Part shown: positions 25,728-33,900 of the stretch, piece by piece
How positions within the stretch are numbered: position 1 is the first letter of the stretch
How the letters are laid out: every line of letters begins with the position of its first letter
NCBI RefSeq assembly: GCF_026341825.1
Contig: NZ_JAPENY010000001.1
Location: forward strand, 3,596,001-3,660,000
DNA from: Streptomyces sp. NBC_00620
GTDB taxonomy: Bacteria > Actinomycetota > Actinomycetes > Streptomycetales > Streptomycetaceae
Direction of reading: 5' to 3'
Length of the DNA stretch: 64,000 nucleotides
The notes under the pieces: generated by a model
The model's input: the letters and a program-made list of their open reading frames with translations, nothing else
What the model was told of the DNA's origin: nothing
The model's database searches: none
Translations under genes and position numbers: made by a program

Positions 25728-27341
25728 CTAGAGGGCACTCGCGAAGTCGTCCTCTCGGATCACGAGCCGCTCGCGTACGTCCTTCGGGATCAGCAGGCGG
25801 AGGTGAACCTTCGGGGCTCGTACCTTCGGCACCTTCGTGCGGGTGACCTCGCATCGGATGCCGACTCGGTACAGGTCTGCGGACATGGCTTCCATGCCGC
25901 CCTCCTGCCAGTGCTCACGGAAGGTCTTGCCACCGTGGACGTTGACCCATCGATCGTGAGCCGTCTCGGGGTCGATGGCTTCGAGCTCCCCGATGAGCTT
26001 GTCGAGCGTCGTCTCCGCCTGCTCCTTCGTGAACCGGGTCTTCGTGTACCGGCCCCCGGGTTCGAGCTCCTTCATATATAGGGTGATGGACTCTTGAAGG
26101 CGCTTGATCTCCCGCCGTACCTCGGCACCCTCGGCGTACTGGCGAACCTGTACGGGGAAGTCCCCGAGGACCTTGAGCACGTCCTCTACGAGACGTTCGT
26201 AGACCTGGTTGGGGTGGGGCGCGCTGAGCCCGCCGCTCTTGCAGTTGCGGCACCGTAGGTAGTGGTAGGTCCCATAGCTGTTGTTCGTGATCTGCACGGT
26301 CATGTTCGTCTTGCAGTCGGCGCACAGCAGGACGCCGAGGAACTGGGTCGCTCCGCCGACACGGCGTGGAGGCTGGTTCTTCTTGCGCTTGTCGAGAGCG
26401 GCGCCGAGGGTCTCGAACTCCTCCTCGGTGAAGATAGGGGGAGCGACCTTGATCGGCCTGCCGTCCTTGCCGAGGATCGGCTTCGAGCGTCGTTGCCCTC
26501 CCTGCTTGTCCTCTTCTACTCGGTAGCCGAGGAGTGCGGGGTTGCGGAGCCGGCGGTGGAGCGTGGCCACGGTGAGGCCCTGGCTCATCAGGCCGGACCG
26601 CTTCAGGCAGCGCACCATGTACCGGGCGGAGCGTCCTCGAAGCGCCATGCGCCGAGCCCAGTGCAGTGCCTTGCGCGCCTCGGGCTCGATGACGAGAACG
26701 AGCTTCCCCGAGTCGTCTTCATCGGTGACGTAGCCGTACGTCGGCTTGCCGATGATCCAGTCTTCCTGGCTCTTCGCGTAGTCCCACAGGCTCATGACTC
26801 GCGTGGAGGTGTTGGCAGCCTCGATCTCGGCGATACCGCCGATGATCGTGACCATGATCTTCCCGGCTGTCGTCGTGAGGTCGAGACTGTCGTTCTTCGA
26901 GACCAGGTTCTTCCCGCGCTTCAGGCTCCACTCGATCATCGTTGAGAGGTCGGAGAGGCGACGCACGAAGCGGTCGAGCTTCCAGAAGACGAGCTCATCG
27001 AACTCGGGGGAGCGGTTGTTCAGCCAGTCCCCGAGTTCCTTCCTCTTCCATGGCGGAACCTTCGTCGCCGACACGTTGAGATCCGAGGCGACGCCGACGA
27101 CTCGGCAACCTCGCTCCCTGGCCAGGATGCGGAGGTCGAGCTCCTGACGCACCGGTGATGTCGTGTCGTCTGTCAGTACAGACAGACGGATGGATAACAG
27201 AGCCCGAGGAGCGTCCTGGGGGAGAAGTGCGTCGGCTTGCTGCAACTCCTCTAACAAGGCAAGGTCGGCCTTGGTCCACTCGGCTTCCACGTTGTACGTC
27301 GCTCGCTCTGCCGCGAGCCGTCGTTGTCCTCGTTTCGCCAT
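25728..27341 (-). CDS. int: Large serine recombinase (integrase)
   Basis: Protein of 537 aa. The resolvase catalytic domain has its nucleophile in SIRLSVLTDDTTSPVRQ (Ser54 by count), with the arginine-bearing FWKLDRFVRRLSDL and ANTSTRVMSLWDY further on. A recombinase domain spans about residues 210-310. A zinc ribbon follows (CADCKTNM ... CRNCKSGG), then a coiled coil that in this family governs directionality. The gene starts 48 bp from the right attachment core and reads inward, the normal arrangement for a serine integrase and its attP. It is presumed responsible for integration into the radical SAM gene. A recombination directionality factor is needed for excision and was not identified. 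The N-terminal extension before the catalytic domain (about 45 aa) is longer than usual. Confidence 0.93.
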   Translation of the reverse strand: MAKRGQRRLAAERATYNVEAEWTKADLALLEELQQADALLPQDAPRALLSIRLSVLTDDTTSPVRQELDLRILARERGCRVVGVASDLNVSATKVPPWKRKELGDWLNNRSPEFDELVFWKLDRFVRRLSDLSTMIEWSLKRGKNLVSKNDSLDLTTTAGKIMVTIIGGIAEIEAANTSTRVMSLWDYAKSQEDWIIGKPTYGYVTDEDDSGKLVLVIEPEARKALHWARRMALRGRSARYMVRCLKRSGLMSQGLTVATLHRRLRNPALLGYRVEEDKQGGQRRSKPILGKDGRPIKVAPPIFTEEEFETLGAALDKRKKNQPPRRVGGATQFLGVLLCADCKTNMTVQITNNSYGTYHYLRCRNCKSGGLSAPHPNQVYERLVEDVLKVLGDFPVQVRQYAEGAEVRREIKRLQESITLYMKELEPGGRYTKTRFTKEQAETTLDKLIGELEAIDPETAHDRWVNVHGGKTFREHWQEGGMEAMSADLYRVGIRCEVTRTKVPKVRAPKVHLRLLIPKDVRERLVIREDDFASAL

Positions 27342-27388
27342 GCGGACCAGCGTGGCCTGGTTTTGGGGCTTTTTCCATAGGCCCCGCC

Positions 27389-27396
27389 ATGGACAC
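27389..27396. other. attR core (ATGGACAC)
   Basis: Right recombination core. After it the sequence is the native host 3' end of the radical SAM gene; before it is element DNA. Rejoining 6214 to 27389 restores an uninterrupted frame CPQ-MDTTIQIG. Confidence 0.85.
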
Positions 27397-27478
27397 GACG
27401 ATTCAGATCGGCCCGACGGGCAAGAAGCTGCTGCCGCTGACGGTCAACCAGCCTGCGGTCAGCGGGCACACGCACTGA
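27389..27478 (+). pseudogene. Orphan native 3' end of the radical SAM gene
   Basis: Thirty codons, including TGA, encode the C-terminal tail MDTTIQIGPTGKKLLPL and a following 12 residues ending in GHTH. They are the original end of the gene at 4355-6304, stranded by the element. The tail supplied by the element is the same length and shares GKKLLPL and a GH-x-H end. This fragment has no ribosome-binding site and is probably untranslated. Confidence 0.9.
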
Positions 27479-27529
27479 GGATCGCCCCGGCCGGGCACTC
27501 GGGGCCGGTGGGGCCAAGGAGGGCTGACC

Positions 27530-28510
27530 ATGCTTGCGTCCTGGTACGAGCGACAGGGTCCCGCTGTCGAGGTGCTTCGGGTCGGTGAACTGCCCGACCC
27601 GGAGCCCGGTCCCGGCGAGGTCCGCGTCCAGGTGACCGTGTCGGGTGTCAATCCCGGCGACACCAAGAAACGGCGCGGCTGGCTCGGCTCGGCCATGCCC
27701 TATCCCCGGGTGATCCCGCACAGTGACGCGGCCGGTGTCATCGACGCGGTGGGCGACGGTGTCGACGCACGCCGGGTCGGTCGGCGGGTGTGGGTGTACG
27801 GCGCCCAGTCCTACCGGCCCTTCGGTACCGCTGCCCAGTACACCGTCGTACCCGAGGATCTGGCGGTGCCGCTGCCCGAGCACCTGAGCGACGAACTCGG
27901 GGCGAGCCTGGGCATTCCCGGGATCACCGCCCACCGGACCGTGTTCGCCGACGGCCCGGTCGACGGCAGGCTCGTGCTGGTGCACGGCGTGCTCGGCGGC
28001 GTCGGCTCACTGGCCGCCCAGCTCGCCCGCTGGGGTGGGGCCACCGTCCTCGCCACGGTGCGACGCGGCGAGGACCTGGACCGCGTCGACCCCGCCGTGG
28101 TGTCCCACGCCGTCGCCCTCGACCAGGACGACCCGGCCGGGGCGATCCGCGCGTATGCACCGCGGGGCGTCGACCGCATCGTCGAGGTGGCCCTGTCGGA
28201 CAACGCCGACCTGGACGCCGCGGTGGTCGCGAACGACGCGGTCATCGCCGCCTACGCCACCCGCACCGACCGCCCCGAACTCCCCTTCTGGCCCCTGCTG
28301 TTCGCCAACGTCACCCTCCGCATGCTCGGCAGCGACGACTTCCCCGCCGGGGCCAGGCGCCAGGCCGCCCGCGATCTCACCGCCGCGGCCGCCGTCGGAG
28401 CCCTCACCGTCGACATCGGCCACCGCTGCCCGCTCGACGAGATCGCCAAGGCCCACGACCGGGTCGACGCCGGCGGCCGGGGGCGCGTGCTGGTCACCGT
28501 CCCCCGGTAA
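27530..28510 (+). CDS. Zinc-independent MDR oxidoreductase (NADPH:quinone reductase-like)
   Basis: Protein of 326 aa of the medium-chain dehydrogenase/reductase superfamily, zeta-crystallin-like. The N-terminal GroES-like domain has PDPEPGPGEVRVQVTVSGVNPGD and PHSDAAGVIDAVGDGV. The Rossmann NADPH motif is VLVHGVLGGVGSLAAQLARW (residues about 148-167, GxGGVG type). No zinc-binding cysteines are seen, which fits quinone reductases. The ATG at 27530 is preceded by AAGGAGG. It probably reduces quinones or related carbonyls; the substrate is unknown. It is the first host gene to the right of the element. Confidence 0.85.
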   Translation: MLASWYERQGPAVEVLRVGELPDPEPGPGEVRVQVTVSGVNPGDTKKRRGWLGSAMPYPRVIPHSDAAGVIDAVGDGVDARRVGRRVWVYGAQSYRPFGTAAQYTVVPEDLAVPLPEHLSDELGASLGIPGITAHRTVFADGPVDGRLVLVHGVLGGVGSLAAQLARWGGATVLATVRRGEDLDRVDPAVVSHAVALDQDDPAGAIRAYAPRGVDRIVEVALSDNADLDAAVVANDAVIAAYATRTDRPELPFWPLLFANVTLRMLGSDDFPAGARRQAARDLTAAAAVGALTVDIGHRCPLDEIAKAHDRVDAGGRGRVLVTVPR

Positions 28511-28575
28511 CAGCGTTATCGGATCCGGACCGGACGGGGCGCATCCATGCGGTGGGCTGATGCGTCTACGTCGGT

Positions 28576-29766
28576 ATGGATCTGGAGAAAACGCCCGCCG
28601 AGCGACCCGTACCCCAGGCGCAGGCCGAGGGGTGCCTCGCGGTCGCGATCCGCATCCCGGTGCGGATCGTGGTGCTCGTACTGGTCGTGCCGGTGCGGAT
28701 GGTGTGGGACGCGCTGGTCGTCGGTGGCCGGTTTCTGCGGGACTACGCGCTGCGGCCGGTGGGGCGGGCGCTGGCGTTGCTGGCGTGGGCGGTGTTCGTC
28801 TGGCCGCTGGTGACGGTGTGGCGGTACGTCGTCGTGCCGGCCGGGAAGGCGGTCGGGTGGCTCGGGCACGTGCTGGTCGTAGTGCCGCTGGTGTGGCTCT
28901 ACCGGACCGTGCTGACGCCGATCGGGCATGCGCTCGCCTGGCTGGCCCGGGGTGTCGGGGCCGGGATCGCCTGGGTGTTCCGGGGGATCGGGGCCGGGGC
29001 CGGCTGGGTGTACGCGCGGGTGCTCACGCCCGTCGGGCATGCGATCGCCTGGCTGGGGAAGGGCGCGGGGATGGTGCTCGCGGCTGTCGGGACCGGGGTG
29101 TACACCGCCGTCGCGTGGCTGGTGAGGTATCTGTTCGTCGTGCCGGGTGTGTGGCTGTACGAGTGGGTCCTCGCGCCCGTCGGGAGGGGCATCGCCTGGA
29201 CCGTGCGGGGGCTCGTGTGGCTCGTACGGATGATCTTCACCGGGATCGGTGTCGCGCTCTACTGGACGTTGCGTGTGCTGCTGGTGCTGCCCGCGCTCGC
29301 CGTGTGGCGGTGGGTGCTCGCGCCGATCGGGCGTGTGCTCGTCGTCATAGGGCGGGAGGTCGGTGAGGCGCTCGGGCACGCCTGGCGCGTCGCCGGGTAC
29401 ATCTCGCTCGCCGTCGGGCGGTTCCTCGGGCGACTCTTCCGGTGGATCTTCGTGGAGCCGGTGCGGTGGGTGTACCTGAGCGTGCTGACGCCCGTCGGGC
29501 ATGCCGTCCGGGACACGGTCCTGCGGCCCGCCGCCGAGGCCGCGCGCAGCGTGGGAAGGGCGACACGGCAGGCCCTCGCGACCGCCCGGGAGTCCGCCCG
29601 GCAGGCCCGCGCGGACTTCCGGCGGATGCTTTTCGGGGCGCCTGGGGAGCCCGAGCCGGTGCCGCTCGAGCCCTCGCCCATTCCTTCCGGAGCGTCCCGG
29701 AGGGAACCGGGAGCCGACGAGACACGTACTCTAGGTAGTAGTAGGACCGCTCTCACGAAGGACTGA
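28576..29766 (+). CDS. Repetitive polytopic membrane protein
   Basis: Protein of 396 aa. Residues about 25-310 are a chain of hydrophobic, Trp/Val-rich segments carrying a repeated motif: RPVGRA, VPAGKA, LTPIGHA, LTPVGHA, LAPVGRG, LAPIGRV and LTPVGHA, spaced roughly 35-45 residues apart. A charged, Pro-rich cytoplasmic tail ends the protein. The repeats suggest internal duplication of a short membrane hairpin. I do not recognise a functional family. It is a core-locus gene lying upstream of the TIGR03936 gene in the same direction, with only about 50 bp between, so they may be co-transcribed. Confidence 0.7.
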   Translation: MDLEKTPAERPVPQAQAEGCLAVAIRIPVRIVVLVLVVPVRMVWDALVVGGRFLRDYALRPVGRALALLAWAVFVWPLVTVWRYVVVPAGKAVGWLGHVLVVVPLVWLYRTVLTPIGHALAWLARGVGAGIAWVFRGIGAGAGWVYARVLTPVGHAIAWLGKGAGMVLAAVGTGVYTAVAWLVRYLFVVPGVWLYEWVLAPVGRGIAWTVRGLVWLVRMIFTGIGVALYWTLRVLLVLPALAVWRWVLAPIGRVLVVIGREVGEALGHAWRVAGYISLAVGRFLGRLFRWIFVEPVRWVYLSVLTPVGHAVRDTVLRPAAEAARSVGRATRQALATARESARQARADFRRMLFGAPGEPEPVPLEPSPIPSGASRREPGADETRTLGSSRTALTKD

Positions 29767-29814
29767 ACGACACTGGGCAAGCGACAGCCCGAAGGCCCGC
29801 CGCCCGCACTCGCG

Positions 29815-30669
29815 GTGCAGCGCATCCGACTGCGCTACACCAAGCGCGGCCGCCTCCGGTTCACCAGCCACCGTGACTTCCAGCGCGCCTTCGAGCGTGC
29901 GTTGCGCCGTGCCGAGGTGCCGATGGCGTACTCGGCGGGGTTCACGCCGCATCCGAAGGTGTCGTACGCCAATGCCGCACCCACCGGCACGGGCAGTGAG
30001 GCGGAGTATCTGGAGATCGCGCTCACCGAGGCGCGTGACCCGGACAAGCTGCGCGATCTCCTCGACGAGTCGATGCCTGTCGGGCTCGACATCATCGAGG
30101 CGGTCGAGGCCCGGACCTCCGGGCTCGCCGACCGGCTCACCGCTTCCGTCTGGGAGCTGCGCCTCGACGGCGTGGACCCGGCAGAGGCGGAGCGCGCGGT
30201 CGAGGCTTTCAAGGCGGCGGAGGCCGTCGAGGTGCAGCGCAAGACCAAGAACGGCATGCGGACGTTCGACGCCCGCGCCGCCGTGGCAAGCCTTGAAGCA
30301 AGCAGCGGATCAAGCACTGCGGCAAGCAGTGAAGCAAGTAGTGAGACAAGCAGTGAGACGAACAGTCCACAGGCTGATAGGTCGAGCGACCAGGCCTGTG
30401 CGATACTGCGGCTGGTTGTTCGGCACGTGACGCCTGCCGTTCGACCCGACGACGTCCTGTCCGGTCTTCGCGCCGTGGCCGACCTGGCGCCGCCGGTCGC
30501 CGCTGCGGTGACCAGGCTGGCGCAGGGGCTGTTCGATGAAGAGACCGGCACGGTGACCGACCCGCTCGCGCCCGACCGCGAGGCAGTCATGGCAGTCCCT
30601 CCCTCTCACGAAGAGGCGGTCGCCGGATCTGCCGCCGCGAAGGCGCCGGTGCCGGAAGGTCCCGCGTAA
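29815..30669 (+). CDS. TIGR03936-family radical SAM-associated protein (DUF2344)
   Basis: Protein of at least 284 aa. The N-terminal DUF2344 domain is clear (QRIRLRYTKRGRLRFTSHRD, AFERALRRAEVPMAYSAGF, PHPKVSYANAAPTGTGSEAEYLEIAL). Around residues 160-190 lies an unusually Ser/Glu-rich low-complexity insert (SSETSSETNSPQ), encoded by AAGCAGTGA-like repeats. The family is the usual neighbour or C-terminal partner of the TIGR03960 protein at 4355; here they are about 23.5 kb apart because of the element. I give GTG 29815. A CTG at 29773, with GAAGGA about 10 nt upstream, would add 14 residues (GKRQPEGPPP region) and may be the true start. Confidence 0.82.
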   Translation: MQRIRLRYTKRGRLRFTSHRDFQRAFERALRRAEVPMAYSAGFTPHPKVSYANAAPTGTGSEAEYLEIALTEARDPDKLRDLLDESMPVGLDIIEAVEARTSGLADRLTASVWELRLDGVDPAEAERAVEAFKAAEAVEVQRKTKNGMRTFDARAAVASLEASSGSSTAASSEASSETSSETNSPQADRSSDQACAILRLVVRHVTPAVRPDDVLSGLRAVADLAPPVAAAVTRLAQGLFDEETGTVTDPLAPDREAVMAVPPSHEEAVAGSAAAKAPVPEGPA

Positions 30670-30749
30670 GGACAGATGTCGTAGCGCCGCCCTCGTACTC
30701 GGGAGCCACCTGGGTCGGGCAGTGCACCGACCACAAGACTTTCGCCAGG

Positions 30750-30772
30750 CCGTACGCACACATGGCGTACGG
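30750..30772. promoter_or_regulatory. Inverted repeat upstream of rne
   Basis: Perfect 8-bp arms ccgtacgc and gcgtacgg with a 7-nt spacer lie about 140 bp before the rne start, inside the 245-bp leader. It could be an operator or an RNA hairpin; RNase E genes are often autoregulated through their leaders, but nothing here proves it. Confidence 0.35.
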
Positions 30773-30914
30773 AACCGGCGAGACAGGACACAGAGAGCTC
30801 CCGTGCGGCGCCCGCGCCCCGGACGGCGGCACCGCGCATCGCGCGAGCCGCGGACGTCACCGGCACTGCCGGACCAGGTGCGGCGCCCGGGAGCCTGACG
30901 GGAGATCCACCCGC

Positions 30915-33900
30915 ATGCTCGAGCCGATCGAACCCACTGAGGGTTCCGACAACAACAACACTCCCAGCGACACCCTGCCGCCGCGGCGCCGCCGCCGCGC
31001 AGCGTCGCGCCCGGCCGGCCCGCCCACGGGCGCCGCCGAAGCCGTGGCCGAGACCACCGCGCCGGCCATACCGGCCGTGGCGTCCGCCGACCTCGCGGAG
31101 GAGGCGGACGAAACAGCAGCGGTCGTCCAGGCCGAAGCGGTCGAAGCGACCGTTGAGGCCGAAGACACCGAAGAGGCGGTGGCTGAGGAAGCCGCGCCGC
31201 GTCGTGCGCGTCGTCGTGCCACTCGTCGGGTGTCCGCACCCGCCGGTGCGTCGGAGACAGCCGAGGCGGCTGAGGTCGCGGAGACCGTGGTGCCCGCCGA
31301 GGCACCCGCCCCCGTTGCCGCCGTCGAAGCCGAGGAGGCCGCTCCGGCCGGTCGTCCGCGTCGTCGTGCGACCCGCCGCGCTTCCGCGCCCACCGGCGCG
31401 CCCAAGGCCGCCGAGGCCGTCGAGGAGCCGGTGACGGCCGTCGACGCCGCCCCGGCGGAGCCCGCCGTCGTCGAGGCAGAGGAGGCCGCCCCCGTCGAGG
31501 AGGCCGCCCCCCGCCGCACCACCCGTCGTCGCGCCACCCGGCGCGTCTCCGCACCCGCCGGTGCGCCCGAGGGCGACACCGTCGACGAGCGTGTGGAGGC
31601 GCCCGTGACCAGCGAGACCCAGCCCGAGGAGCCCGCGCAGACCGAGGTCGCGCAGGCCGAGCCCGCGCAGACCGAGGACGAGGCCCCGCGGCGCGGCCGC
31701 CGCCGCGCCACGCGCAAGGCCGCCGTCGGGTTCTCCGCGCCCGCGCCGAAGGAAGCCGAGTCTGCGCGCAAGCCCGCGCGTCCGGCCGTCGCCGTGTTCC
31801 AGGCGCCCGTGTTCACCGAGCCGATGTTCCAGACGCCGGAGCGCGCCGCAGCCGCGGCTGCCGCCGAGGCTGCGGAGGAGGAGGTCGAGGAGGTCGTCGA
31901 GGCCCCCGCCGCTCCGCAGGTTCGCGAGACCGTCGTAGCCCCTGAGGCCGTCGAGGAGGAGACGGGGCCGCGCAGGCGCCGTCGCCGCCGGGCCGTCGAG
32001 GAGGAGCCCGCGGCTGTGGAGCCCGCCGCCGAAGAGGTGGAGGAGCCCGCCGAGGACGTCGAGGATGCCGCAGACGGTGATGAGGGTGACGAGGAGTCCG
32101 CGGGCTCCCGTCGTCGTCGCCGCCGTGGCGGCCGTCGCCGTCGTCGTGGTGAGTCCGCCGAGTCGGACGGCGAGTCCGGTGACGACGACTACGCCGCCGA
32201 GCAGGCCGCGCAGGACGCCGAGGACACCGCCGAGCAGGCCGCGCAGGACGCCGAGGACACCGCCGAGCAGGCCGAAGAGGACGCCGAGGAGGGCGACGAG
32301 CGCGAGGAGTCGGGCGGCTCCAGCAGCAGCCGTCGGCGTCGGCGCCGTCGGCGTCGCGCCGGTGACTCGGGTCCCGACACCGAGCCCGCCGAGAGCGACC
32401 CCGAGCGCACCGTCGTCAAGGTCCGCGAGCCCCGCAGCAGCAAGCGGGACGAGCACCCGTCCGACGAGGTGCAGTCCATCAAGGGCTCGACCCGCCTCGA
32501 AGCCAAGAAGCAGCGCCGCCGTGAAGGGCGCGAGCAGGGCCGCCGGCGCGTTCCGATCATCACCGAGGCCGAGTTCCTGGCCCGCCGTGAGGCCGTCGAG
32601 CGTGTGATGGTCGTCCGCCAGAGCGGCGAGCGCACCCAGATCGGCGTCCTCGAGGACAACGTGCTCGTCGAGCACTACGTCAACAAGGAGCAGTCGACCT
32701 CGTACGTCGGCAATGTCTACCTGGGCAAGGTGCAGAACGTCCTGCCGTCGATGGAGGCCGCCTTCATCGACATCGGCAAGGGCCGTAACGCCGTGCTCTA
32801 CGCCGGTGAGGTCAACTTCGAGGCGCTCGGCATGGCCAACGGGCCGCGCCGTATCGAGAGCGCGCTGAAGTCCGGCCAGTCGGTGCTCGTGCAGGTCACG
32901 AAGGACCCGATCGGCCACAAGGGCGCCCGCCTCACCAGCCAGGTGTCCCTGCCCGGACGCTACCTGGTCTACGTGCCCGAGGGCTCGATGACCGGCATCA
33001 GCCGCAAGCTGCCCGACACCGAGCGCGCTCGACTGAAGACCATCCTCAAGAAGATCGTCCCCGAGGACGCGGGCGTCATCGTGCGCACCGCCGCCGAGGG
33101 CGCGAGCGAGGACGAGCTGCGCCGTGACGTCGAGCGGCTGCAGGGTCAGTGGGAGGACATCCAGAAGAAGTCGAAGAGCGGCAACGCGCCGACTCTGCTG
33201 TACGGCGAGCCGGACATGACCGTCCGCGTCGTCCGCGACATCTTCAACGAGGACTTCTCCAAGGTCATCGTCAGCGGTGACGAGGCATGGGACACCATCC
33301 ACGGGTACGTCGCCCATGTCGCGCCCGACCTGACCGACCGGCTGTCGAAGTGGACCTCCGAGGTCGACGTCTTCGCGACGTACCGGATCGACGAGCAGCT
33401 GATGAAGGCCCTTGACCGCAAGGTCTGGCTGCCCAGCGGCGGTTCGCTGGTGATCGACAAGACCGAGGCGATGGTCGTGGTCGACGTCAACACCGGCAAG
33501 TTCACCGGTCAGGGCGGCAACCTCGAAGAGACCGTGACCAGGAACAACCTGGAGGCGGCCGAGGAGATCGTGCGCCAGCTGCGGCTGCGCGACCTCGGCG
33601 GCATCGTCGTCATCGACTTCATCGACATGGTCCTGGAGTCCAACAGGGACCTGGTGCTGCGGCGCCTGCTCGAATGCCTGGGACGCGACCGTACGAAGCA
33701 CCAGGTGGCGGAGGTGACCTCGCTGGGCCTCGTCCAGATGACGCGCAAGCGCGTCGGACAGGGTCTGCTCGAGTCCTTCTCCGAGACCTGCGTCCACTGC
33801 AACGGCCGCGGTGTCATCGTGCACATGGAGCAGCCGACCTCCGCCGGAGGCGGCGGCAAGCGCAAGAAGCGCGGCCGGGGCGGTTCCGAGCAGGAGCACA

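Larger units (their letters stand above)
6215..27396. mobile_element. 21-kb integrative element (AICE-like) inserted in the radical SAM gene
   Basis: Bounded by two copies of ATGGACAC (6215-6222 and 27389-27396), the element separates a radical SAM gene from its native 3' end. It holds a large serine integrase at the right end and a replication/transfer core of actinomycete ICE type: GntR regulator, SCO3933-like regulator, FtsK translocase, small membrane and zinc proteins, and a RepSA-like initiator. Cargo flanks this core on both sides. Base composition is uneven: the region about 9000-14300 is clearly AT-richer than the chromosome, which points to foreign origin of that cargo. No excisionase could be recognised. 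The boundaries are inferred from the core repeat and the split gene and are supported by both. Confidence 0.9.
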
